A stretch of 64,000 bases of DNA from Planctomycetales bacterium (GTDB taxonomy: Bacteria > Planctomycetota > Planctomycetia > Planctomycetales > Planctomycetaceae). Below the pieces are notes generated by a model. It did not search any database. It was given only the letters and a program-made list of their open reading frames with translations, and was not told the origin of the DNA. The stretch covers positions 38,989 to 102,988 of the forward strand of contig JAPLOA010000091.1 in NCBI GenBank assembly GCA_026400835.1, written 5' to 3'. This document shows, in pieces, positions 9,023 to 17,572 of the stretch; position 1 is the first letter of the stretch; the number at the start of each line of letters is the position of its first letter. The translations under genes were made by a program, and so were the position numbers.

Positions 9023-10975
9023 TCAGGTTCTGGCTGTCGTCTGAAGAGCCAGCTTACGAGTCGGAGCTTTCAGCATCGGCTTCGACTCTGGTTTGGCCCA
9101 CGCATCCAGCCAGCGTGCCAGCACCAGCAGACTCCAGATCAACTGGCCGTGCCGTCCGGTTCCTCGACAGTGCGATTCGTACATCAACCGAGCCGCATCG
9201 ACGTTGATATACTGTGCCAGAAGGCTGTTCGAATTCAGCACATGCACTCGGACTTGTTCTTTCAAAGGTCCGCGAAGCCACGCATCGATTGGTAATTCGA
9301 AGCCCTGTTTGCGTCGATTCACGAGATCTTCAGGCAGACGCGATTCGAACAGTTGTTTCAGAATCCACTTCCCGGATCCATTGCGAATCTTGAACTCGGA
9401 AGGCATTGAAGCCACAAGCTCCATCAGCTTCCAGTCGATCAGTGGCGGACGCACTTCGAGTCCAAAGCCCATGCTGGCTCGATCCACCTTGGTCAGGAAA
9501 TCATCAGGCAGCAGAACGTTCGTATCAGCCGACAACATCCCGCTTAGTGGATCGCGGTGACCGGCTTCAAAGGCGTCGATGATCGATTGCTCCGGTCGAT
9601 AGTCTCGCAACGTGGCGGAAAAGTCACGACGCAGCAAACTTCTTCGCACAGCGCTTCGACAGATGGAAACCGTATTTGCGCAGGCTTCGGCCGGACTTCG
9701 CGAGAGATTCTCCATCGCGGTCTTTAGTCTTAGAGGCCGGGGTAACCAGTCGGCTTTCGGCCAGATGGCTGCCATCGGGCGCAGCACCAATGACCGAATC
9801 AGGGCGGGGATACGATCGCGGATCTCAGCTTCTTTCAGATCGTGGAGGTATCGCGAATAGCCGCCGAAGAGTTCATCGCCGCCATCGCCGGACAACACCA
9901 CTTTGACATGTTGCGCAGCAAGACGCGAAACGGCCATGGTCGGAATTGCCGAAGCGTCCGCAAATGGCTCATCGTAGAGAAACGTCAGATCGTCCAGATC
10001 TCGAACGGCTTCCGGCGTCACGATCTCTTCTGTATGAATACAGCCGAAATGCTTCGCAACTTCGCGAGCATGAGGCAGCTCACTGAATTCAGCTTCGTCA
10101 AAGCCAATAGAAAATGTCTGCACCGGATCAGTTCGCAGAGCTGACATCAGCGCAACGATAGAACTGCTGTCGAGGCCCCCGCTAAGAAATGCTCCCACAG
10201 GAACGTCGGCCACAAGATGAGCGGCAACGCTTTCCTGCAGAGCGGCATCGACTCGTTCTTTCCATTTTTTGGCGGACGCAGGATTCTCCTGATCAAAGGA
10301 GAGCTGCCAATACCGCTTCGGAGTCGCTCGAAATTCGCTCGGCGCGATTCGAAGGAAATGTGCGGCCTGAAGTTTCATGACTTTGGCAAAGATACTGCGC
10401 TGACCGGGAATAAATCCAAAGGTCAGATAGTCTTCAATCGCGGCCGGATCGATGGATCGGTCCAGATTCGGATGAGCGAGGATGGCCTTCAGCTCAGATC
10501 CGAAGACCAGCTTTTCGTTGTCTCGATAGATGAAGAACGGTTTCTGTCCCAGATGATCGCGAGCCAGCAGGAGTTCGCGACGACGAGCATCCCAGATTGC
10601 GAACGAAAACATCCCGCGTAGATGAGTACAAAGATCCGCGCCGTGTTCTTCGTAGAGGTGGACCAGGACTTCGGTGTCGGAGTTCGTGCGGAAGATGTGC
10701 CCGCGAGCTTCCAGGCCTCGACGCAGTTCCTGATAGTTGTAGATTTCGCCGTTGAAAACGACGTGGATGGATTCGTCTTCGTTGGACAGTGGCTGTCGGC
10801 CGCCTTCGAGATCGATGATCGCCAGTCGACGATGAACAAGACCAACGCTGCCAGCTCGAAAAGTGCCTTCACCGTCCGGTCCACGATGCGCAATGGCATT
10901 CCCCATCTCCGTCAGCAATTCCGCGCTGACTGATCGATTGGAATCCGCGTAAAGGACACCGGCAATGCCACACAT
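9023..10975 (-). CDS. asnB: Asparagine synthase-like glutamine amidotransferase
   Basis: This 650-residue cytosolic enzyme has an N-terminal class II glutaminase domain starting MCGIAGV (the nucleophile Cys2 becomes N-terminal after Met removal), with HRGPDGEG, VHRRLAIIDL and FNGEIYNY. The synthetase domain carries the PP-loop SGGLDSSSIV at about residues 266-275. It transfers glutamine ammonia to an adenylated carboxylate. Its closest look is to the XrtA-associated amidotransferases of exopolysaccharide loci, so it may amidate a sugar acid rather than make asparagine. It is the promoter-proximal gene of the minus-strand cluster; its upstream region is 10976-11386. Confidence 0.9.
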   Translation of the reverse strand: MCGIAGVLYADSNRSVSAELLTEMGNAIAHRGPDGEGTFRAGSVGLVHRRLAIIDLEGGRQPLSNEDESIHVVFNGEIYNYQELRRGLEARGHIFRTNSDTEVLVHLYEEHGADLCTHLRGMFSFAIWDARRRELLLARDHLGQKPFFIYRDNEKLVFGSELKAILAHPNLDRSIDPAAIEDYLTFGFIPGQRSIFAKVMKLQAAHFLRIAPSEFRATPKRYWQLSFDQENPASAKKWKERVDAALQESVAAHLVADVPVGAFLSGGLDSSSIVALMSALRTDPVQTFSIGFDEAEFSELPHAREVAKHFGCIHTEEIVTPEAVRDLDDLTFLYDEPFADASAIPTMAVSRLAAQHVKVVLSGDGGDELFGGYSRYLHDLKEAEIRDRIPALIRSLVLRPMAAIWPKADWLPRPLRLKTAMENLSRSPAEACANTVSICRSAVRRSLLRRDFSATLRDYRPEQSIIDAFEAGHRDPLSGMLSADTNVLLPDDFLTKVDRASMGFGLEVRPPLIDWKLMELVASMPSEFKIRNGSGKWILKQLFESRLPEDLVNRRKQGFELPIDAWLRGPLKEQVRVHVLNSNSLLAQYINVDAARLMYESHCRGTGRHGQLIWSLLVLARWLDAWAKPESKPMLKAPTRKLALQTTART

Positions 10976-11386
10976 AATCGTATTTTGCTTTCCAGCGATG
11001 AAGTTTGAGGCTGGACCTGGGCTCCGCGCGCATCCCCTCAGTGCACGACGAAGCCGCCGGTCTCACGAAAGCCTAGGTCACAACCGATCACCGCGCGGAC
11101 GGTTTGGGAAAATGAATATGTCCGGAAAGACACATTTGAATGCTCTGCACCGCTGCGTTGCGATTCTGAAACACGCTGCGGCAAGCCCGGTGGCGTCGGC
11201 GCAATCCGGACAACCGCTTCAATCCGTGAAATTGATAAGATCGCACCGAGGAGTACAGTCCAGAGGTAAATCCCAATCGCGTTTCTCGCTGAGCGAGATT
11301 CGATGGTCGCCGGGGGTTTCAACCCCCCGAAACGGTGACATAAATATCCCTGGCGTCGCGGAGCGACGCATGAAAAGCCGGCCGGT
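10976..11386. other. Intergenic region with two strong hairpins
   Basis: No gene was found. The region should contain the minus-strand promoter of the amidotransferase cluster. Near its right end are two short hairpins: GGGGGTT-TC-AACCCCC (about 11312-11327) and a GCGTCGC / GCGACGC stem (about 11353-11369), just past the TetR gene stop. They may end its transcript, although neither has a clean T-run. Confidence 0.5.
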
Positions 11387-11992
11387 TCAATTCTTGCGTC
11401 CGCCCCCACGGAGAAAAATCCCGACCAATGCCATCGCCAGATCCCTTGTCAGATATTGCCCCGGACGTTTCTTGCGGGAAAAGATGTTGATGGGCTGATC
11501 CATCAGGCAGCAAAAACTGAGAGCCAGGAACTCCGGATCAGCCGGAGCTAGTTCGCCGGATTCGATTCCGCTCTGGATGGTGTCTGTTACGAGACGAAAG
11601 CGTTTAGTTGTGAGCTTGTCCAGAATTCCTTTGATCTCTTCCACCGGAGGACCGTAGTAAGTCTGAAACAGCAGGCAGGAGACTCGAGGATCGGCGATAC
11701 AGAATTCAAAGGAACTCTGCACCATTGCCAGAAGCCGCGATTGGCAGTCAGGCAATGACTCGATTGCAGACTTCAGTTGCTGGAGATTCTTGCCGTAGTA
11801 ATGTTCAACCAGCTTTCGAAACAGATCAACCTTATCCTCGAAGTGATAGTACAAGGTTGGCTGAGTCACCCCGGCGGCCTGAATGATGTCGCGGATACTT
11901 GTCGCCGCATATCCTCGCTGCGAAAACAAAGTCAGCGCGCAGTCGAACAGGTGGGCTCTGGTCTCTGCGGTTTTGGTCTGGCGAGCAGTCAT
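11387..11992 (-). CDS. TetR-family transcriptional repressor
   Basis: This 201-residue protein has an N-terminal helix-turn-helix: RAHLFDCALTLFSQRGYAAT, SIRDIIQAAGVTQPTLYYHF and EDKVDLFRKLVEHYY (residues about 12-66), the classic TetR DNA-binding domain. It is followed by an all-helical ligand domain with several cysteines. Its ATG overlaps the stop of the upstream redoxin/monooxygenase fusion (11989-11992, ATGA), so the two are co-translated. The 16-bp palindrome 51 bp upstream of that fusion gene is the likely operator, which would make this an autorepressor. Effector unknown. Confidence 0.9.
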   Translation of the reverse strand: MTARQTKTAETRAHLFDCALTLFSQRGYAATSIRDIIQAAGVTQPTLYYHFEDKVDLFRKLVEHYYGKNLQQLKSAIESLPDCQSRLLAMVQSSFEFCIADPRVSCLLFQTYYGPPVEEIKGILDKLTTKRFRLVTDTIQSGIESGELAPADPEFLALSFCCLMDQPINIFSRKKRPGQYLTRDLAMALVGIFLRGGGRKN

Positions 11993-13860
11993 GGCTGATT
12001 GGAGATCTCTTTGCGTGGTTGTTTGAGATCATGGGCCAGATTGTCGAAAATCACATGAATCAGATCTTCGGTCTTGTCCGCTGTCAGCAGAAAAAAGCAG
12101 AACAGCATCTCGTCATCGGTCTCCTCTCCCCATGTCACTCGCTTCGGCGGCGACGACGGATTCGAGGGGTTCTGATCAGAATTATCGAAAGTCGCTTCGA
12201 CGATCAGAACGGTCCCGGCCGGCAGTTTAAAAGGCCGCTCAAAGTAGTACTCATCCTGCCAGTTGTAATTCCAGTTCGGAACATCGATCAGGACCTCGGT
12301 GCTTTTGTCCGGCAATCTGGCGGTTACCTTCATTGACTTTCCCAGCAGATGCATATGCGGCACGATCCCGACCATGATGCTGTCCCTGGGAAGCCGATAG
12401 GCTGTCGAACGACGATAATCGTTGTCGCCCGCTGGAATGTCCATCTCGTAGTTCGCCATCCAGATGCTGCCGACAAGTTTTGCCGATTCCTTCAAGGATT
12501 CTTCGACCGGCTTTTTGACAAAGTACAAGCCGATTTCGGACTGGTCGACTTCTTCTTTTCCCGTCGGGTGATAGTGAACCTGAACGACCAGATCGCTGCC
12601 CTTTTTCAGGTATCGGCCCATATCATTGGGCAGCCGACGCGCCGTGTTTCCAACCGACCAGCCACCCAGCGCGCCGTCGGGAAGAAAGCCCGGGCCACCG
12701 AAGTTGGGATATCCGGGTTCTGGAGTTGCATCGTCCAGCTTGCGTGCCTGACCTTTACTGTCAAGGAATAATACGGCATGGTGGACGACTCGTTTATTGC
12801 CCGGATGAAATTCCACGGCCGCCACCAGATGATCGCTGTCTGTTCCCAAAGGAATCACAAAATTCTGCAGCAGATCCGGGCCATCCGCGGGGACAGTGAA
12901 CGGTTCGGGCATCTTGACGATCAAATCCGGAGTTCCCAGTTGCCAGCCTTCTGCGAACTGCGGCGCAGGGGGAAGATCGGCTTCGTCACCTTTTGGACAT
13001 CCGGCAGTCACCCAGTCTCTCAGCAGATTGAGTTCTTCATCTGTCAACCATCGCTCACCGACAAACCGATGCTGTGAGTTTGAGCCGGGCATCCACGGCG
13101 GCATGATCCGCTTCTGAGTCACCTCAACCAGCATCTCCGCATGTTTTGCCGCCTCTTCAAATGTTGTCAATGAGGACGGCGCAACCTGCCCCGGTCGATG
13201 ACAGTTCTGGCAGCGAGTCTGAATCAGCGGCGCGATATTGCGGCAGTAAGTGATTGATGACTCTTTAGTGATGCGATCAACAGGCGGCACGATACATCCG
13301 ACGGGAGACGTTTCAGGTTCTGCAACAGGCTTATCCGCGAGCACCGATGAGATCGCTGACTTCAGATAATGATTCTCGACTGAAGCGCGGCGGCGTCCGA
13401 TTGATTCATAAGCGTTGTCGATCGCACCCTTGTAGACAATTTTTCCCTCAGCATTCAGCAGAAAAACCTGCGGCACATGAGACGGTTTGAGTTCTTTCAG
13501 CAGCAGATTTGAACTGTCGAAGAGAACTGGGATACGCAATTCGAATTCTGCGAAGTGCTTTTGAGCCGCCTGACGTGACACGTCCGGTTCTGACAACACC
13601 CCAAAGACTTCAACTCGGCCTCTAAACTCATCTGCCAGTCGATTGAGTTCAGGAGTATAGGAGTTTGCAATCGGGCATGTTGTGGAGAGAAACACAAATG
13701 CGCGAGGAACACCGCGTTCGTTTTGCCCCGGCGAGTGAATTGTTCCGGAGAGATCGATGATGTCCACCTGAAGTCGAAATACTGATGGTTCAGCAGCGGT
13801 GAGGGACATTCCCGAAAACATCAGCGCAAACAAGATGACAGCAATGGGGTGACGCTCCAC
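11989..13860 (-). CDS. Exported redoxin / c-type haem / type II copper monooxygenase-like fusion
   Basis: This 623-residue protein has a signal peptide (MERHPIAVILFALMFSGMSL...). A thioredoxin-fold domain follows with the atypical FLSTTCPIANSYTPE motif (single Cys, about residues 55-70). Next is a haem-binding CQNCH (about 216-220). The C-terminal half resembles copper type II ascorbate-dependent monooxygenases, with VVHHAVLFL, VQVHYHPTG and PHMHLLGKSMK as copper-ligand candidates. It should act outside the cytoplasmic membrane in an oxygen- or copper-dependent oxidation; the substrate is unknown. It is the first gene of a two-gene operon with the TetR repressor. Confidence 0.75.
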   Translation of the reverse strand: MERHPIAVILFALMFSGMSLTAAEPSVFRLQVDIIDLSGTIHSPGQNERGVPRAFVFLSTTCPIANSYTPELNRLADEFRGRVEVFGVLSEPDVSRQAAQKHFAEFELRIPVLFDSSNLLLKELKPSHVPQVFLLNAEGKIVYKGAIDNAYESIGRRRASVENHYLKSAISSVLADKPVAEPETSPVGCIVPPVDRITKESSITYCRNIAPLIQTRCQNCHRPGQVAPSSLTTFEEAAKHAEMLVEVTQKRIMPPWMPGSNSQHRFVGERWLTDEELNLLRDWVTAGCPKGDEADLPPAPQFAEGWQLGTPDLIVKMPEPFTVPADGPDLLQNFVIPLGTDSDHLVAAVEFHPGNKRVVHHAVLFLDSKGQARKLDDATPEPGYPNFGGPGFLPDGALGGWSVGNTARRLPNDMGRYLKKGSDLVVQVHYHPTGKEEVDQSEIGLYFVKKPVEESLKESAKLVGSIWMANYEMDIPAGDNDYRRSTAYRLPRDSIMVGIVPHMHLLGKSMKVTARLPDKSTEVLIDVPNWNYNWQDEYYFERPFKLPAGTVLIVEATFDNSDQNPSNPSSPPKRVTWGEETDDEMLFCFFLLTADKTEDLIHVIFDNLAHDLKQPRKEISNQP

Positions 13861-13910
13861 CAGGCTTCTCCTTTCGAGGCGGCAAATCGACGAGAATGAG
13901 AAGTCTCAAG

Positions 13911-13926
13911 TATAACGATCGTTATA
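13911..13926. promoter_or_regulatory. TetR operator candidate (perfect 16-bp palindrome)
   Basis: TATAACGATCGTTATA is self-complementary over 16 bp, with A/T pairs continuing outside one mismatch on each side. It lies 51 bp upstream of the minus-strand redoxin/monooxygenase start, where a promoter is expected. The downstream coupled gene encodes a TetR repressor. Size and symmetry fit a TetR dimer site. Confidence 0.75.
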
Positions 13927-14099
13927 TTTAACTCAACAGCACAACAACTGATCGTAAACTGCAAGAGAACGAAGCTGCATAGACGCCGTAGCGAGGGACG
14001 ACGGCCTCGGAGGCATGATCGCAGTAGCAGTCGAGATTGTTCGTGAAGAACAGAGGCTAAGTCAGTGCAGCGTCCAGGATGACTCCACGAAACCGCAAA

Positions 14100-14130
14100 T
14101 GCTCGCCCCGCAGATCCTTAGGGGCGAGCA
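14100..14130. other. Hairpin in a gene-free gap
   Basis: A perfect 10-bp stem, TGCTCGCCCC / GGGGCGAGCA, encloses an 11-nt loop in the gap between 13927 and 14201. No T-run follows on either strand, so it is not a standard terminator. The rest of the gap holds nothing I recognise. Confidence 0.6.
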
Positions 14131-14201
14131 ATGGGTCGGCACGATTCAGGCAGCCAGTCGTGCTTGCTCAGATCGACTGTCTATACCTGCATTCTGAGTC
14201 T

Positions 14202-14573
14202 TCAGGTCGGGGGACTGGACTTTGATTCCTTTTTGCTCACCATCCAGTTCAATTCAACCGTCGCACGAAACGTCCCTGTTGCCCTCGGGCCAAAAGTTGT
14301 CTGGTATCCACTAATATCTCCCATCATCGTCTGAGGGGCAGCATCCTGAACCCAAACAGCGCCTACCAGTTTGTCAAGAAATGCCGTTGCTCCGACCGGC
14401 TGACAGTTTGCCGGCGGAGGGTATGGAACCGTAATGCCTGTTGCATTGACCGTGACGGTCACCGTGTTTGGCATTCCTGGCACTGGGGTCTTCGACACGC
14501 TCACGGATCCGATGGAAACCGTGCGAGTCGACCTTTTGGGTTTCGGACGTTTCTTCACAATTAAATTCCTCAC
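14202..14573 (-). CDS. Small hypothetical protein coupled to the Ser/Thr kinase
   Basis: This 123-residue protein has a basic N-terminus (KKRPKPKRS) followed by beta-rich sequence with many Thr/Val/Pro residues and one Cys. No signal peptide or known domain was recognised. Its start codon overlaps the stop of the upstream kinase gene (14570-14573, ATGA), the main reason to accept it as real. It might be a kinase substrate or partner; that is inference from coupling only. Confidence 0.55.
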   Translation of the reverse strand: MRNLIVKKRPKPKRSTRTVSIGSVSVSKTPVPGMPNTVTVTVNATGITVPYPPPANCQPVGATAFLDKLVGAVWVQDAAPQTMMGDISGYQTTFGPRATGTFRATVELNWMVSKKESKSSPPT

Positions 14574-16561
14574 TCAGGCGACAAAAACATAACGGTCGGG
14601 TCACGAAACACGACAGTTTTTCCTTTTGCAACAAACCCAACCAGCCCCTGGCTGGAAATCATTGCTTTCGCTGCCACTGGATCCTTACTGACGGTACTCC
14701 ATGCGGGCTTGCCGTTAAGACTGACGGTGATTTCCGATTCCGTAGCGTGCATTTCGAGCAATACTTCCGCCGCATCTGGTACCGGAATCTCCGTGATTGC
14801 GAGGACGCTCACATGTTTCGCATAGCGGATGCCACTGACCCAGTCGGCAACGGTTATTGCAGAAAGAACAAGTTGCACAGGCTCCTTCTGCTCGTACCGT
14901 TCAATCGTGATGGCGTAACAGACTCGGGTTTTTCCTTCTGCCGTTTGCACTGCCTCGCCAAGCCCCCAGAAGAAGCCAACGTTTCCGACCCAATCGTCCA
15001 TTGACAGGTCGGCTTTCATCCTGAGCGGCATCTTACCACTGAGCGGTGTTGCGATCAGCCACTGATTGCGTTCAGATCGCACAACCAAAGTTTCTTTTTC
15101 AGCCGATTGATCCCAAAAATCCAGCGAGTCTCCTCGATCGTTTGTGATCTCTTCCAGCGGCGCCGACAGCATATTGCTCCACTGATTCATTTCGGTCAGG
15201 GGAGCTAATGTTGCGACACCGGGAGTACCTCCCGTGGAAACAACGGGACCCTGCTGTTCCCGATCACATCCGCGACTCAAGCCTGTGATGATTGCGACGA
15301 AGGCAGTTGCCGCAATCACAACCTTAAGTGCTTTTGTCAGGCCGGTGGTCTGAACAGGCTGAGGAGTACTTTGGTCCAGAAAACTCTGCAGATCTGTCGC
15401 CAGGTCCGTACCAGTCAAATATCGATCAGAAGTATTCTTTGCGAGACATTTCAGACAGATGCGTTCCAGTTCAGGCGGAATCGAGTCGTCAATCGAACGC
15501 AAAGGGCGAACTTCACGATGCCGAATCTGCTCGAGCAACTCGGGCGAGCTTCGATACTGAAACGGGTGCCGCTTCGTCAGCAGCTGAAAGAAGATCACAC
15601 CAAGACTATAAAGGTCCGAGCGGCCGTCGACTCGGTTGGATTCCCCACGAGCCTGCTCCGGAGACATATAGACCAATGTCCCCGCCATGTGAGATTTGTC
15701 ATCCAGCTGCTCAAGCTCTGAAATCGCCAAACCGAAATCGGTGATGGCCGGAGTACCATCTGGTCTGAGCAGAACATTGGAGGGTTTAACATCCCGATGA
15801 ACCAATCCCGCCAGATGAGCCTGATGCAGCGTTCTCGCAAGGTCACGGACAATATGAACAGCATGCTCTGTTGTGATTGGCTCCCCACGCATCCGCTGGG
15901 CCAGTGTCGATCCCTCTATCAATTCCGAGACAATGAACACACCACGCTCAGTGCGTCCAATGTCGTACACGGGAACAACACCGGCAATCTTCAGCGATGC
16001 CGCTTTTCTCGCCTCTGCCAAAAACGTAGCTGCTGTCTCGGCGACGGAGTCCGATTTATTCCTCGCAATTTTGACCGCCACATGCCGGCCAAGTTCAGGA
16101 TCGAATGCCTTCCAGACTTCACCAAAACCGCCGGTCCCCAACAATGTAATCAGGCGGTACCTGCCAATGGCTTCATCTGGAACTCGAATGCGAGTCTGCG
16201 TAAGGATCGACTCGGGAACAACAACGTCCATCGTTGAGGCAATGAGTGGATCATGAATTTCCGAATGCGTTAACAGCCCACGATATTCAAACACCTGACG
16301 CACAAGACTGATGGAGTCCGGGAAACGCCTGACGTAAGTGTCCAGAGAGGGTGACTGTCCCTGATCGCGGCGAAAACAAATCTCCGCGTCCAGAAGTTCT
16401 GCCAACAGCACCAGACGCTCGACGCCGGAAACGGTGGTCAACCATTCTTCGATCGAGGTGTCATCCGACTGAAGTCTCGACTCAAACGATGCCCGAATCT
16501 GCTTAAGGACAGATGAACGTTCATCACTGAGTTCGGAAATCTTTGGGAATTCACGAGTCAT
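14570..16561 (-). CDS. Membrane-anchored Ser/Thr protein kinase with extracytoplasmic sensor
   Basis: The ATG at 16561 is chosen because AGGGGGTG lies just upstream; the frame stays open to 16867 but that extension does not look like protein. The product is 663 residues. A helical N-terminal region (1-110) is followed by a Hanks-type kinase with glycine loop GTGGFGEVW (about 138), VAVKIA lysine, HRDVKPSN (about 254), DFG (about 277) and GTLVYMSPEQARGE. A single membrane helix lies near 413-432. The C-terminal ~220 residues resemble a concanavalin-like/DUF1080 beta-sandwich outside the membrane. This is the usual planctomycete receptor-kinase layout; the ligand is unknown. Confidence 0.9.
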   Translation of the reverse strand: MTREFPKISELSDERSSVLKQIRASFESRLQSDDTSIEEWLTTVSGVERLVLLAELLDAEICFRRDQGQSPSLDTYVRRFPDSISLVRQVFEYRGLLTHSEIHDPLIASTMDVVVPESILTQTRIRVPDEAIGRYRLITLLGTGGFGEVWKAFDPELGRHVAVKIARNKSDSVAETAATFLAEARKAASLKIAGVVPVYDIGRTERGVFIVSELIEGSTLAQRMRGEPITTEHAVHIVRDLARTLHQAHLAGLVHRDVKPSNVLLRPDGTPAITDFGLAISELEQLDDKSHMAGTLVYMSPEQARGESNRVDGRSDLYSLGVIFFQLLTKRHPFQYRSSPELLEQIRHREVRPLRSIDDSIPPELERICLKCLAKNTSDRYLTGTDLATDLQSFLDQSTPQPVQTTGLTKALKVVIAATAFVAIITGLSRGCDREQQGPVVSTGGTPGVATLAPLTEMNQWSNMLSAPLEEITNDRGDSLDFWDQSAEKETLVVRSERNQWLIATPLSGKMPLRMKADLSMDDWVGNVGFFWGLGEAVQTAEGKTRVCYAITIERYEQKEPVQLVLSAITVADWVSGIRYAKHVSVLAITEIPVPDAAEVLLEMHATESEITVSLNGKPAWSTVSKDPVAAKAMISSQGLVGFVAKGKTVVFRDPTVMFLSPE

Positions 16562-16890
16562 GAAACACCCCCTGTCTGTGTCGGCGGGCTTAATGCTCAG
16601 GCAACATCGCGTGACAACGTGACTTGTTGACTTAGCCCAAAGTGACACACAACTGGCCAGCCTCACGATCAACTGAGGGGGGCCTCCGCATAAGATCTTA
16701 ATCCAGAGGGCCAGATGAAAGGAAATGAGTGCTGAAAAATTCCTCGACACGATGGCCGGACGTCTCAGCAACTCTTTAGAGGCTTGCAGCCCTCTCTTAT
16801 CAAAGCCGCCGTCCAATTGACGACGCTCTCCGGGCTGACGGAGATCAGGCATTGTTGAATGCCACACAACGCGTCACACAACCAGCCATC

Positions 16891-17535
16891 TCAATCGCCA
16901 GCAACCCTTTTCGCGATCATTTCCACCACCTGCGCAATCGTCAGGTCCGAGGTATCAATCACGAGAGCATTCTCCGCGGGTTTCATCGGGGCGTGAGCGC
17001 GTTGCTCGTCACGTTCGTCGCGTTGACGAAGCTGATCCATCACGGTCGTGATCGGCTGGTTCACACCTTTGTGAGCCAGTTCACGCTGACGTCGTCTCGC
17101 ACGAGCTTCCAGATTTGCGGTGACGAAGAACTTGTGTTCGGCATCAGGAAAAACCACTGTCCCCTGATCACGGCCTTCCGTCACCATGCTTCCGCGCCGA
17201 CCAATCGCACGCTGCAGTTCAACCAGCCGATTGCGAACGCCGGGGTTCGAGGCAATGATCGACGAGACCGCCGTCACTTCCGGCGAACGAATATCGGCCG
17301 TCACGTCATCCTGATTCAGAAGCAGTCGATCACCATCGAACTCGATCGTACAGGCTGCCACAAGTTTTGTAACTGCCTCAAGGTCATTCTCATCACCGGC
17401 GGCTTTCAGGACCGCCAACGCGACCGCTCGATACATGGCCCCGGTATCCAAAAAGCGAAAGCTCATTCGCTCAGCGAGCAGTCTTGCGACAGTGCTTTTT
17501 CCGGAACCTGCCGGGCCGTCGAGAGTAATAATCAT
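16891..17535 (-). CDS. cmk: Cytidylate kinase
   Basis: This 214-residue enzyme phosphorylates CMP/dCMP to the diphosphates using ATP in the cytoplasm. The N-terminal P-loop is DGPAGSGKSTVAR (about residues 6-18), followed by FLDTGAMYRAVAL, TEGRDQGTVVFPDA and the RRQRELAHKG lid region. Length is normal for the family. It lies 37 bp downstream of the cytochrome b/c gene on the same strand. The 329-bp gap to the kinase gene (16562-16890) holds the kinase promoter region and no other gene. Confidence 0.95.
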   Translation of the reverse strand: MIITLDGPAGSGKSTVARLLAERMSFRFLDTGAMYRAVALAVLKAAGDENDLEAVTKLVAACTIEFDGDRLLLNQDDVTADIRSPEVTAVSSIIASNPGVRNRLVELQRAIGRRGSMVTEGRDQGTVVFPDAEHKFFVTANLEARARRRQRELAHKGVNQPITTVMDQLRQRDERDEQRAHAPMKPAENALVIDTSDLTIAQVVEMIAKRVAGD

Positions 17536-17572
17536 GGATCTGACTTCCGCGAACGTTTCCGTTCGTCAACCG

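Noticed and set aside
16562..16867. N-terminal extension of the Ser/Thr kinase
   Set aside because: The frame is open but the translated sequence is not protein-like, and a good ribosome site precedes the ATG at 16561.
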